A stretch of DNA of 64,000 nucleotides from Sulfuriferula nivalis (GCF_009937995.1 NZ_AP021881.1:1550001-1614000); one strand, 5' to 3'. Shown: positions 44,426-53,798, numbered from the stretch's first letter. A program made the numbers and translations. The notes: generated by a model from the sequence alone, not told the origin.

Positions 44426-45674
44426 GGTCTGGCTAGATGTTGATTTTATTCCAGAAATAACCAGGGTAGGCACGTTGTCCCACGACAAAGGACAGGTTCG
44501 TTTTGCCTATGACGCGAACTGGTTAAAAAATCCTCTGAAATTTATTATCGATCCAAATCTATCCCTCGATGCGGCACCGTTTTATCCAAATCCCGACACG
44601 GGTAATTTTGGAATATTTCTCGACTCTTCCCCCGATCGATGGGGACAAACACTGATGAAGCGGCGCGAGCTACTTGAGGCAAAAGATCAAGGGCGTGCTG
44701 CTCGCACGTTATATGCATGGGACTTTCTGGTCGGGGTGCAGGACGAGACACGACAAGGGGCGCTTCGTTTTCGCTATGAAGGCGAAATTGAGTTTTTAGC
44801 TGGCGACAAATTATCAGCCCCACCCATTACAAGTCTTGGTGAATTGGAGTCTATCGCACGCGAGCTAACAAATAAACGCATTGATGACTTGAATGCATTA
44901 CGCAAATGGATTTCCGTGCTGGTAGCTCCTGGCGCGTCTCTTGGTGGCGCAAGACCAAAAGCAAACTTTGTTGATAATGATGGTTCGCTTTGGATAGCAA
45001 AATTTCCCTCTCGTTATGACCAAATCAATGTGGCAGCATGGGAGATGGTGACGCATACCTTAGCCAAGAATGCGGGGATCAACGTTCCTTCAGCAAAGAT
45101 TATGCGATTCAATAGTGATCATCACACATTTTGCATCAAGCGTTTTGATCGAACCGAATCAAATCGTGTGTTTTATGCGTCCGCCATGACTATGTTAAAG
45201 AAAATTGATAGTGAAAATTCCAGTTATCTTGATATTGCGCAATCAATACAGACGCACTGCGCAGCTGAAAATATCGCATCCGATCTTGCTCAACTGTTTC
45301 GTCGCGTAGCTTTTAATATTGCCGTATCCAATCGTGATGATCATTTGCGAAACCACGGGTTTATTCTAAATAAGAATGGCTGGTCACTTGCCCCCGCTTT
45401 TGATATGAATCCAAATATTGACAAGGCAGAGCACGTACTAAATATTGACGACAGCGATAATCGGCCTGATATGAATACTGTATTATCCACATCTGATTTC
45501 TACGGATTAAAAACAGAGAGAGCGGAACAGATTGTTGATGAAGTCTTGGGCGCGGTGGGAATGTGGCATCAGGCAGCTCAAAGAGTCGGTTTACACAAAG
45601 GCGAGATTGAACTTATGGAATCCGCTTTTGATTTAGAACAGCAACAACTATTGCTGCCAGGGCATGAGCAATAA
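44409..45674 (+). CDS. HipA-like serine/threonine kinase toxin
   Basis: This 421-residue protein has the normal length for HipA. It shows an N-terminal HipA domain (about 1-110, with NFGIFLDSSPDRWG), a glycine-rich loop (GASLGGARPKANF, about residues 174-186), the catalytic segment NIAVSNRDDHLRNHGF (about 300-315) and a metal-binding DMNP segment (about 328-331). HipA proteins phosphorylate a translation factor (GltX in Escherichia coli) and cause growth arrest. The GTG start at 44409 lies within the end of the regulator gene with GGAAG shortly before it. All key residues appear intact. The substrate here is unknown. Confidence 0.88.
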   Translation: MNGKLEVWLDVDFIPEITRVGTLSHDKGQVRFAYDANWLKNPLKFIIDPNLSLDAAPFYPNPDTGNFGIFLDSSPDRWGQTLMKRRELLEAKDQGRAARTLYAWDFLVGVQDETRQGALRFRYEGEIEFLAGDKLSAPPITSLGELESIARELTNKRIDDLNALRKWISVLVAPGASLGGARPKANFVDNDGSLWIAKFPSRYDQINVAAWEMVTHTLAKNAGINVPSAKIMRFNSDHHTFCIKRFDRTESNRVFYASAMTMLKKIDSENSSYLDIAQSIQTHCAAENIASDLAQLFRRVAFNIAVSNRDDHLRNHGFILNKNGWSLAPAFDMNPNIDKAEHVLNIDDSDNRPDMNTVLSTSDFYGLKTERAEQIVDEVLGAVGMWHQAAQRVGLHKGEIELMESAFDLEQQQLLLPGHEQ

Positions 45675-46454
45675 ACCTTCAATGGCTTGAATCAACGGAA
45701 TCAGGCTAGAGTCAACTTCGTCCAAACTTTTCACGGATTGACAATGCACGCTGCACCAGTTTGCATAAAAGGAAATCAAGCCATGTTCCTCAAGCAAAGA
45801 AAGGGGTATATCCCCCCCTTAAACTGTGGTGTGCCACAGGCATGTGGCCAAGTTATCTTTCCTGAAAGAATATTTTCTACGGTCTTTCGATCCAATCCCG
45901 GAGTAGCAAGGGTGGCATTAGTAAGAAATACCGATAACGCCTTAGCGTGGATATGATCCGTATATGAATAGGATTCGACACGTCGGTTTCTAGACGCATA
46001 CCCTTTTAGGATGGATTCGAGGTGTTGCCAGTTTTCTGAATAGTTCTGCATTCTGAGTGTGGGTGCGCTGCAATTAAGTTGACCTGCTACATCAGGGTAG
46101 CGGCAATTATGGGGCATATCAGAAAATATGTGTTTTCCGAATAACCGCTTCGCTATCTGTAGCAGACGTACCCAGAATTAATGCCTATTGACCTCTATTG
46201 GCACGTAAGCGACATTAAAGACTTCAGATTCCAGAGCCATTCTACGACTGCTTTCGACATATTACCAGACACACCCATGCTGCATTGCCAATCAGCTTTT
46301 GCTGCTGGATAGGTGAGTCATTTCAAGTAGCTGCTTTGGAAAATAATGAGTGGCGGGTTTGAGAGCAGTACAGGTGGCGGTTTTCACCAGAATACGCAGT
46401 GAGGCGGAGCTTCAACAGTGATAGCATCAGCATATGGGCTACTCATACCCATTA
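45675..46454. other. 780-bp region without a convincing gene
   Basis: A minus-strand frame at 45776-46117 includes LTNATLATPGLDRKTVENIL, which weakly resembles the start of group II intron reverse transcriptases, but it has no catalytic region. Two TGGCGG(G/T)TTT repeats lie at 46351 and 46375. Nothing else is recognisable; the stretch looks like eroded mobile-element DNA. Confidence 0.35.
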
Positions 46455-47672
46455 TTAGCATATCCCGAAATCCTTGATTAACGCCCCGGGTAGCACTTCA
46501 TTAAGTTGTCTTGTATTGAGCCCATACATGCGTGACAGAATATTTCCAAGCACACTGCGATAATCGTTAAATACAGGTAAATCCCGCTGTTGAAACAAGG
46601 TGGCTTCGTTGATGTCCATCAATTCACCTGCTAGTTTGCCACCTGATACACTACCACCCAATATCCACATTGTATTACCGTGCCCATGATCAGTGCCGCG
46701 ATTGCCGTTTTCACGGAAAGTGCGGCCAAACTCTGACATGACTACCACTGTAGTATTACGCCAGGCGTCAACGCCCAACTCATCAGCATAGCTCGATAGA
46801 CCTCGTCCAAGATTGCCCAAATTGTTAGCCAGCACACCATTAGATGCACCCTGATTGACGTGTGTATCCCAGCCCCCCACGTCAACGAAACCCACTGCAT
46901 AAGCTGGGTTGTCGCGCATCAATGCGGCCATTGAACGCGCCACTTTCTCGAAACCACTTGCTTTGGCTGCGCCTCTGGAAGCATCCTTCATTTCTTTATC
47001 CAACAATGCGGATACTTGTTGCCGTGTCTGGATACCTTCATCGACGTACATCTGCATGGCTTGTCCTTGGTACAAGGCTTCAAGCATGCTGGTTTGACGT
47101 GGATCCGCCATCGCGTTGACCTGCCCTTGCAAGTTAATATTAGGTATCTCAGCAACGCCCTTGAATATCGGTGTGATATTGGAAGTAAACGACATGCCAT
47201 TCAGATTGCGCCCACCTTGTCGTAACAGTGCAACCAAACGATATAAAAAACCGCTACTGTAATCTAGCGCATGACTGGAATTTTGCCCTAGTTCCATCAC
47301 ATCCTGCGACTGGAAATGACTGCGAGACAAATCCTGACTTCCTGAAAATGGCACCAATACTGCCTGCTGCGCTTGAAACATGGTATGTAGCGATGATGCA
47401 ACCGCTGGATGTAAGCCATACCCATGACCTATATCCAATGCAGCATCGGGATTGGCTGGATTAGGCTGGGCAAGTGCAATATTAGGTCTGGCGGCATAAT
47501 AAAACGGATAACCATGTGGAACTAACAGACTTGCCCCATCATAAGCACCGCGTAACATGACGACCAACAGCCGTGGAGATGATGAACTATTAGGAATAGC
47601 CCACGTCTTCCAGGACAATCCCAAACCAGTCATGGCCAGTGTTTGATTGATAAATTGTCTACGATTCATCAT
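46455..47672 (-). CDS. DUF1501 protein, Tat-type signal
   Basis: This 405-residue protein starts with a twin-arginine-like signal (NRRQFINQTLAMTGLGL), indicating export in folded form. The body shows DUF1501 landmarks: LVVMLRGAYDGASLLVPHG near the N-terminus, DVGGWDTHVNQG, VVMSEFGRTFRENGNRGTDHGHG, and a final NDYRSVLGNIL. DUF1501 belongs to the alkaline-phosphatase/sulfatase-like group; no reaction is established. It lies 8 bases downstream of the DUF1800 gene in the same operon, the usual pairing. AAGGCG before the ATG is the ribosome site. Because DUF1800 is interrupted upstream, expression may be reduced. Confidence 0.85.
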   Translation of the reverse strand: MMNRRQFINQTLAMTGLGLSWKTWAIPNSSSSPRLLVVMLRGAYDGASLLVPHGYPFYYAARPNIALAQPNPANPDAALDIGHGYGLHPAVASSLHTMFQAQQAVLVPFSGSQDLSRSHFQSQDVMELGQNSSHALDYSSGFLYRLVALLRQGGRNLNGMSFTSNITPIFKGVAEIPNINLQGQVNAMADPRQTSMLEALYQGQAMQMYVDEGIQTRQQVSALLDKEMKDASRGAAKASGFEKVARSMAALMRDNPAYAVGFVDVGGWDTHVNQGASNGVLANNLGNLGRGLSSYADELGVDAWRNTTVVVMSEFGRTFRENGNRGTDHGHGNTMWILGGSVSGGKLAGELMDINEATLFQQRDLPVFNDYRSVLGNILSRMYGLNTRQLNEVLPGALIKDFGIC

Positions 47673-47680
47673 ATTTCGCC

Positions 47681-49066
47681 TTACCGATACATAAATTCAG
47701 GTGAGGAGAGTAGTAAGCTATTCCACTCATCCATCGTCAATGTCTGTCTCAATATCTGTGAAGTCTGGCTGGATAACAGCGGACGAATCAAGTCGTAAAT
47801 TCCAAAAGTATCGACAGGATGTGCGATACGAGCTTCGTTACGCACAGTCTGCAACTGTTTTTTGTCAGTAGCATCCAGCGAAATCGCCAACTGCTCGTTG
47901 GTATAAAGCGTACCAGCATTCCAGAACATGGCACGGGCGATTTCAAAACGTTTGGCCATCTGGTCAGCACTCAAACTGTCTTGCTTACGCATGCCATAGC
48001 CTTCTGGTGTTAAATGTGTGTATAGCGGCTCACCTAACTGATTGATCCAGTTTACCACTGGACGCACATCCTGTATGGGCTCGCCGCCATACAGCAGGCG
48101 CATTGATGACAGCACATATTGCACTGGGTCTTTGTACTTGCTTCCCAAATACTGACCGCTCGAAAATGCCGCGGAATGAAACAAGGTATTGAGGGTCTTG
48201 GCAATATCGCCGTCAGTTTTGCTAAAGGTATGCGCCATCTCATCCACTACGCTGGCAGGTGGATTGTCATCCAAGAAATATAGCGCTAGCTGATGCGCTA
48301 TAAAATGCGCTGTGGCGGGTTGCTGTGCCAGCATGTCCACCGCACGCACCACCTCATCAGCATTTCCTCCTGCGGGAAAATTCTGACCTAAGAAGAATTT
48401 GGCATGTTGATCATGACGCTTGGGATTAAAACAAAACAGTGAACTGGATGCGGTTACATTTGCCAATTGCGATGTCCCGGCCAAGCAGCCATTGCCTGCC
48501 AAATCGACTCCAACACCAGTCAATATGCGAGCCAAATTTTCCACATCGGCTTGGGTATATCCGCTGTCAACACCCATGGTATGCAGCTCCATGATTTCTC
48601 GGGCATAGTTTTCATTCACCGCACCAGCTGAGTTTTGTGCATTATCCAGATAAATCAGCATGGCTGGATGGGTCAGGGTAGCTAACAGCAAATCACGGAA
48701 TTTACCCAACACATGCGGTCGTATTGCATGTTCCTCATAATCCGCTAGGAGCAGGCTGTTGTTACCCTTGTATTGAAAGACATTGAAGTGATTAAACCAA
48801 AACCAGGTCAACATTTCCTGTAACTGATTAGTTGAATAAATGGCTCGCAATACTCGCCGTTCTGCGGCTTGCTGTACATATAATCCAGTGTGTTGGTTGA
48901 GTGCTTGCTGCAATTTATCCTTCATATCAGGGTTAGCCGCATTGACCTGCTGCTCTGCCAAACGACGCTCAGCAAGCAGATCAATGGGGGTGCGCTGGCT
49001 AATATCCATCGCTGCAATTTGGCTACGCACCATAGCGGGCAATCCATCATCACCTTGAAACACCAG
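47681..49066 (-). pseudogene. DUF1800 gene, 3' part (split by the cassette insertion)
   Basis: It encodes the last 461 residues of a DUF1800 protein, with typical stretches such as LTWFWFNHFNVFQYKG, HAIRPHVLGKFRDLLLATLTHPAMLIYLDNAQNS, ENYAREIMELHTMGVD and LARILTGVGV. The 5' part lies at 51513-51734. Joining 51513 to 49066 gives an in-frame ...ERYLQSQ-LVFQGDDG..., with no base lost or gained, for a 535-residue protein. A GTG at 49063 could still start a shortened cytoplasmic version without a signal peptide. DUF1800 proteins are of unknown function and are nearly always next to DUF1501. Confidence 0.9.
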
Positions 49067-49177
49067 TTGAACGAAGCCGCTATCGCGGAGAAATATTCCC
49101 GAACCATCAAATTACGCAGCATAATTTCGTCTCCCCCAGCAATGGAATTTTGATTACTGTACCACGAGGAGACGACA

Positions 49178-50091
49178 TTGACAGCCCCCACACCCATCCC
49201 CGCGCACTTCGAGCACAATCACCAGCGACTGCTGAATTGCCTCAAGCTCAGAGGCATGCAGCCTAAAACCATCGCCTTGTATTCACACGGCGTACGGCGC
49301 GCAGCGGTGTATTTTAATGACCAGATAGACGCGCTCACCAAGCCACAATTAACCGACTATTTTGTTCGCATCCTGGATACCCATTCATGGAGTACGCTCA
49401 AACATGATCTGTATGGACTGAAGTTCTATTATGCCCATGTACTCAGCCAACCCTGGCCAGGTGCGGATCTGGTTAAACCACCCAAGTCATATAGCCTGCC
49501 CGACATCATTACCGTCGCCCAGGCACAACAAATCTTCATGGCCACCCGCGTATTGAGCTACCGCGTATTCTTCTTCACCCTCTACAGCCTGGGCTTACGA
49601 TTAGGCGAAGGCTTACGCTTGCAGGTAGGGGATATCGATGCGGATCGGATGCGGGTGCAAGTACGCAACGCCAAAGGCAACCGTGATCGATTGGTGCCGT
49701 TATCAGAGAACACCTTGCAGGTATTGCGCCGTTTCTGGCTCACCCATCGCAACCCAAGCTTGCTCTTTCCTAATCGACACGGCGGTCTTGCCAAATCGCA
49801 CTTGGCACGCACCCCGCTGGATCGTGGTGGTATCCAGACCACCTTGGGTCAAGTGACCCGTGACTGTGGCTTAAAAAAAGAATTACACCACACAGCCTGC
49901 GCCACAGCTATGCCACCCACCTGATAGAAGCTGGCATCGATTTACTCGAAATTCAGCAGATACTCGGACACCAGTCCATCCTCACCACCATCCGCTACAC
50001 CCACCTCACCGAACAACGCCATCAGAGCGCACACACTCGCCTTAATCAATTAATGGAGAAATTCCACATTCATTGGGGCAAAGTCAAATGA
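49178..50091 (+). pseudogene. Tyrosine recombinase (IS91-associated type), frame shifted at an A7 run
   Basis: Frame zero runs from TTG 49178 (AGGAG at 49167-49171) to a stop at about 49924. It holds an N-terminal SAM-like domain and the first catalytic Arg region (SLGLRLGEGLRL), then degenerates to [13 protein letters not shown] -1 shift at the seven A's (49873-49879) continues with [29 protein letters not shown] and TTIRYTH, that is the remaining H-x-L-R, H and Tyr catalytic set, and ends at 50091. The run A-AAA-AAA-G is a classical slippery heptamer, so this may be programmed frameshifting and not a disabling mutation. The extended product ends in ATGA, overlapping the transposase start. 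Confidence 0.8.
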
Positions 50092-51203
50092 TCAGACTGG
50101 CGCACATCGTAGCAACCTACGCAGCTAAACTGCTTGCACAACACGGTCATCACCTATTGCCCAGCCAGCAAGCTGCCTTAACCGCCTTTCAAACCTGCCG
50201 TAGCCAGATGAGCCCGAGGATGCAACTTGCCTGTGATGATTGTCAAACACCCAGCTACCTGCCACATTCCTGCGGTCATCGGCATTGCCCGCATTGCCAG
50301 GCGCACGAATCACAGCGCTGGATAGACCAGCAATTACACAAATCCATCCCCGCCAACTACTTCATGCTCACCTTCACCGTGCCCGCCCAGTTGCGCACAC
50401 TGGCCTGGCAACATCAGCGCGTCATGTATGACTTGATCACACGCTGCGCGTGGGAAACAGTCAACACCTTCAGCCAAAACGACAACAAGCTGCGCGGCAG
50501 CGCAGGGGCGGTGACTGTACTGCATACCCATAACCGCCGACTGGACTATCACCCCCATGTGCATCTCGTCATGCCCGCTGTCGCCTTTAACCCCAAACAG
50601 CGACGCATGCGTCATAAACACGGCAACTACCTGTTTAACCACAAAGCCCTGGCCAAAGTATTTCGTGCCAAATTACTGGCAGGCATCAGACAAGCAGGAC
50701 TCACCCTGCCAAACGATTACCCGACCGATTGGGTGGTGGATTGCAAAGCCGTCGGCACTGGACAGCACGCTCTGATCTACCTTGGGCGCTATCTGTATCG
50801 GGGGGTGATACAGGAGAAAGACATCCTCTCCGACCGGCATGGTCAGGTCACCTTCCGTTACCGGAACAGCCAAACCAAACAAATGGAAACCCGTACCTTG
50901 AGTGGTGTAGCCTTCCTGCGACTGATACTGCAACACATTCTGCCCAAAGGCTACCGCCGCGCCCGCAACTTTGGCTACCTGCATCCCAATAGCAAACTAC
51001 TCACCCAGCTACAGCTGACCCACCTATGGCGACGGAACAATCCGCCGCCAGCGCAACCCAGACCAGCGATACGTTGCCAATGTTGCGGTGGGGTGATGAA
51101 GATAGTGCGCACACGTATCAAAGCGATACCGCTAGCCACATCAGCCCCATCTATAAAACGGGAACACAGAGCAGATGACACAGGGTGGGAGACCATGCGC
51201 TAA
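50088..51203 (+). CDS. IS91-family HUH (rolling-circle) transposase
   Basis: This 371-residue protein has an N-terminal zinc-binding domain (CDDC...CGHRHCPHC, about residues 45-75), the HUH metal motif HPHVHLV (155-161) and a two-tyrosine motif Y-LGR-Y (Y231 and Y235), typical of IS91. These enzymes nick one strand and move DNA by a rolling-circle mechanism. A second cysteine cluster (CQCCGG) lies near the C-terminus. I chose the ATG at 50088, which overlaps the end of the frameshifted recombinase (ATGA), over a TTG at 50073; the overlap suggests translational coupling. The gene appears intact. Confidence 0.9.
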   Translation: MIRLAHIVATYAAKLLAQHGHHLLPSQQAALTAFQTCRSQMSPRMQLACDDCQTPSYLPHSCGHRHCPHCQAHESQRWIDQQLHKSIPANYFMLTFTVPAQLRTLAWQHQRVMYDLITRCAWETVNTFSQNDNKLRGSAGAVTVLHTHNRRLDYHPHVHLVMPAVAFNPKQRRMRHKHGNYLFNHKALAKVFRAKLLAGIRQAGLTLPNDYPTDWVVDCKAVGTGQHALIYLGRYLYRGVIQEKDILSDRHGQVTFRYRNSQTKQMETRTLSGVAFLRLILQHILPKGYRRARNFGYLHPNSKLLTQLQLTHLWRRNNPPPAQPRPAIRCQCCGGVMKIVRTRIKAIPLATSAPSIKREHRADDTGWETMR

Positions 51204-51455
51204 ACCAGCCCACACCGCCCACCTGCCAGACTAGGCAGGTATGGCCGTGCTCGCCCTGAAGAAGGCTGAAATTGGGTTAACATGCCCGAAAAGCCGACTA
51301 AAAACGGTGAGTTGAATAGAATAAGTTGCTGCAATGGCAACGTGAAGGTCGTGAAATGGCGGGTGGGATGCGTAACGCGTCCAGTTATGCCAGCATAGTC
51401 AAAAAGATATTTCCATAAGCGCTCAAGCAACACCCGCCCCAGCCATGCCGGGCTT

Positions 51456-51512
51456 GTCCAACAAACGGTTCAGATTGTGGCTCGCTTCGCGATCACAATC
51501 TAACCTTATTCG
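51456..51512 (+). other. attC-like recombination site
   Basis: R'' box GTCCAAC (51456-51462) fits RYYYAAC. The inner stem pairs GGTT (51467-51470) with AACC (51502-51505) and AGATTGTG (51472-51479) with CACAATCT (51494-51501), leaving C51471 unpaired, as extrahelical bases are in attC sites. Inside, TCGC (51482-51485) pairs with GCGA (51489-51492). The closing R' box is G51512 followed, in a circular cassette, by TTGAAC from the left end. Size and layout match an integron attC of about 60 bases. Confidence 0.75.
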
Positions 51513-51734
51513 TTGGCTTTGGAGATAACGCTCATGCCCCAAGGCTTGATATTGCTTCAATGAGTCAGTATTAACACCATATGTGATCCGATTCAGCAAC
51601 TGCAAATCAGCTTGCATCGTACCCAATGGTGCCGCATGCACCGAAGTAACTATACACAACAACCCTAGCAGCATAGGCATGCCAATATGCCGCACTACAT
51701 AATGTTGACCTGACGATTTTTTATTTAAGTGCAT
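51513..51734 (-). pseudogene. DUF1800 gene, 5' part (signal peptide and first residues)
   Basis: It encodes 74 residues: a signal peptide (hydrophobic MPMLLGLLCIVTSVHAA) and the start of the DUF1800 domain (LLNRITYGVNTDSLKQYQALGHERYLQSQ). The reading frame then runs into the inserted cassette and stops at 51423 after about 29 foreign residues. It is the missing beginning of the gene at 47681-49066. It probably still carries the promoter of the DUF1800-DUF1501 operon. Confidence 0.9.
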
Positions 51735-51824
51735 AATGTGACCAGTAAATAATTAAGGCCAGACAACATGAACTTGCTGTCTAGCCCAACAAACTAACAA
51801 TAACAAATTAGTAATGTCGCATAA

Positions 51825-52163
51825 TTACTGACCTATTTGTTTACTGACACCATTTTCTTGTTGATTCAGCATTTTTTGGTCTTGCTTGGTGATGTGCCCA
51901 CCATCCTGGTGCGCCATATCGCGCTCTTCCTGACGAATTTGATGGTCATCTTTATGTAGCTTGTTAGCTTCGCGTTTGCTCATGTCACCTTCTTTAACTT
52001 CCTTGTTAATGCGCTTATCCTGATTGTGTACACGATCATTGACTTGATCACGTCGTGGGTGCGTTTTTTCGAACTTTGATTCGGCCATTGCGCTAGTTGC
52101 TGTTGCAGCAATAAATCCAGTGAGTACAGTAATCAGAACAGCTTTGCTTGTGCGGTTTAACAT
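51825..52163 (-). CDS. Small exported charged protein
   Basis: The start at 52163 is set by GGAGA (52169-52173) just upstream; an in-frame ATG four codons earlier overlaps that site. The product has 112 residues. It has a signal peptide (LITVLTGFIAATATSAMA) followed by a very hydrophilic, Lys/Asp/Gln-rich mature part (KFEKTHPRRDQVNDRVHNQ, then repeated HKDDHQIRQEERDM-like helices). I recall similar small proteins in betaproteobacteria, but no function is known to me. It is a single gene with no operon partner. Confidence 0.75.
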   Translation of the reverse strand: MLNRTSKAVLITVLTGFIAATATSAMAESKFEKTHPRRDQVNDRVHNQDKRINKEVKEGDMSKREANKLHKDDHQIRQEERDMAHQDGGHITKQDQKMLNQQENGVSKQIGQ

Positions 52164-52550
52164 GACAATCTCCATATCGGTTATTTGGTTAAGTAGCTAC
52201 GTGCTACATTGCAAATAACGATATGGATCAACAGTTGTTGACCATGGTCTGGTTACAATAGGTTTCAGAAATGTATCAATTCTGTATCAAATCGACCACG
52301 GCTTAGTGATTGAATCTACTCAGTAGTTGTCGTGTTTGTCGCTAACTTAAAACTGACGAGCTATGCTTGTCGAGTTTTGACCAAGCATTTATTTGTAATT
52401 TTAGAGCATATGACGAATCTGAGTCTGGGTGACTATGAAGATTATTTTTCTGCACATAAAATATGCAGAATGCTGGTTACTATTATATTTGAGCGCAGTA
52501 TTACACTCACTAGTGGGCTTTTTGTCAGGCCAAGGCAATGCAGTTGTCAC

Positions 52551-52670
52551 TTAATTATTTTGTTTGTCTTTTCGCTGCTTATCTTCAGAGCGATGATTAT
52601 TGGCATAAATAGCAATTACAAGCAGGATAAGGGTTGCAAAACCCAAACCAATTAACGAATTAATGGCCAT
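52551..52670 (-). CDS. 39-residue membrane miniprotein
   Basis: ATG at 52670 (minus strand) opens MAINSLIGLGFATLILLVIA and continues IYANNHRSEDKQRKDKQNN before TAA at 52551. It has one transmembrane helix (residues 6-22) and a charged tail. The first 30 residues closely match the start of the upstream 89-residue protein (MSIQSLIGLGAFTLVLFLFSIYANKHRAED), so the two are paralogues. The start overlaps the end of that gene by 11 bases, which suggests translational coupling. Function unknown. The overlapping plus-strand frame at 52332-52655 is considered a shadow. Confidence 0.7.
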   Translation of the reverse strand: MAINSLIGLGFATLILLVIAIYANNHRSEDKQRKDKQNN

Positions 52671-52929
52671 TTTTATGTCCTTTTTTTCTATAATAAATCG
52701 CACTTAACGCAGCATATTTTTCTTCTAACTCATCCCATGCTGCTTTAAATTCTGGACTTGCAAAAAGCCGTTCATCGTCTTCAGGCGTATGTGGCAGAGA
52801 TTGCAAAACATTACCATTTTTGTCTTTCTTTTTTTCACTATCTTCAGCACGATGTTTGTTAGCATAGATTGAAAATAAAAATAAAACCAGAGTAAAAGCA
52901 CCGAGCCCAATTAAAGATTGAATCGACAT
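52660..52929 (-). CDS. Small membrane protein, paralogue of the 39-residue product
   Basis: This 89-residue protein has one N-terminal transmembrane helix (residues 5-22), a basic stretch (KKKDKNGN) and a soluble tail (PHTPEDDERLFASPEFKAAWDELEEKYAAL) that may be helical. A GGAGAAC ribosome site lies before the ATG. It is followed by the overlapping 39-residue gene. No known family comes to mind; the pairing of long and short versions suggests a membrane-associated two-subunit unit, which is only an inference. Confidence 0.7.
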   Translation of the reverse strand: MSIQSLIGLGAFTLVLFLFSIYANKHRAEDSEKKKDKNGNVLQSLPHTPEDDERLFASPEFKAAWDELEEKYAALSAIYYRKKGHKNGH

Positions 52930-53520
52930 TGTCGTTCTCCAATTCGAAAATAAGACTTAATTAAATTTAAATTGTCTGCACCTGTTTCCATACGCTTTCC
53001 GTATAACGGAAATTGTACGTATAAGACCTGCGAACGGCGATAAGAAAACATACCTGCGATCATGAAATCTAGTCGTTGCTTCAGTCAAGTTAGTATAACT
53101 CAACATACTAGCACTTAATACTGCTACAAGTTTTTTGAAAGCTTCAATACCTTTTGTGTGTATTCACACTAACGCAAAAAAAATCCTAATGGAATTGGGA
53201 AGAGGGATTTATCAATCGACTTCATTATCATGGCAACGAGTCAACAGGACAAACATGACTATGACAACTGACAAGATGATCGAAAAGTAGATAATTTAAC
53301 CTTGGTTTTTAGCTAACATAAATCAATATAAACCCTAGTCTTTTACTCAAATAGTTAGAAAAATTAAAGTTCGCTTTTTGATGAAAATTACATTAATGTT
53401 GGTTGATTTAACTGCGGGATATTAATGCTGAATAGATACTAATGTAGGTAAATACTTGGCTGTAGCAATATATGAACTTTAATATCAATTAAAATGATGG
53501 GGTGTAGAATTGCTGAAATA
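52930..53520. other. AT-rich region without genes
   Basis: No open frame of note and no clear promoter or repeat was recognised. The base composition is clearly richer in A+T than the operons on either side. Confidence 0.5.
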
Positions 53521-53559
53521 GATTAACAGTCGTCGCTCTACCGACTGAGCTATCAGGGA
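53521..53559 (-). pseudogene. 5' half of a tRNA-Asn (GTT)
   Basis: On the minus strand, TCCCTGATAGCTCAGTCGGT (from 53559) followed by AGAGC gives the acceptor and D-arm of a tRNA. CTGTTAATC then gives an Asn anticodon loop (GTT). One G of the anticodon stem is missing, and after the anticodon no variable loop, T-arm or acceptor strand follows. It is a relic, perhaps left by recombination or excision of an integrated element. Confidence 0.8.
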
Positions 53560-53798
53560 ATTGAAGATAGGCATTATAAAGATTACTGGATAAAACGCAA
53601 GTGGTTTTGCTAAATAAAAACCTACAAATGCCTATTTGATGAGGTTTGCGGGGTGAATTGCATATATTTTGTAATTGAAATTAATACTATCCTGAAGTGC
53701 AATAATGTGTAGATTCGCTTAACCATTATTCTTTAGGAACAAATTCGAGATTGAGTGCTTTGAGAAAAATGTATTGTTCCACAGAGCGGGGTAGGGCA

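Larger units (their letters stand above)
49067..51512 (+). mobile_element. 2,446-bp integron-cassette-like insertion carrying recombinase and IS91-type transposase
   Basis: The left edge is GTTGAAC (49066-49072), a perfect GTTRRRY integron core cut at G/TT. The right edge is a folded attC-like site (51456-51512) ending in G before host TTGGCT. Precise removal between G and TT on both sides restores the DUF1800 frame. ORFs run left to right with the attC-like site after them, as in integron gene cassettes. The content is unusual: a tyrosine recombinase and an HUH transposase, a pair also known together in IS91-like elements. No IntI gene is in the window. Alternatively it is an IS91-like element whose own end resembles attC. 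Confidence 0.75.

Noticed and set aside
45687-45956. 89-codon plus-strand frame after the HipA-like gene
   Set aside because: No homology recognised, an unfavourable start and overlap with a minus-strand relic; not supported as a gene.
49069-49076. IS91-style insertion next to the tetranucleotide GAAC at the left edge
   Set aside because: Placing the edge after GAAC would leave the joined DUF1800 gene out of frame or with extra bases; the G/TT boundaries restore it exactly. IS91 target rules also put the tetranucleotide at the other end, after the transposase 3' side.
52332-52655. 107-codon plus-strand frame
   Set aside because: It has no recognisable features, and it overlaps the better-supported 39-residue minus-strand gene.
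53521-53595. Functional tRNA-Asn gene
   Set aside because: No T-arm or 3' acceptor strand follows the anticodon, and the anticodon stem lacks a base.
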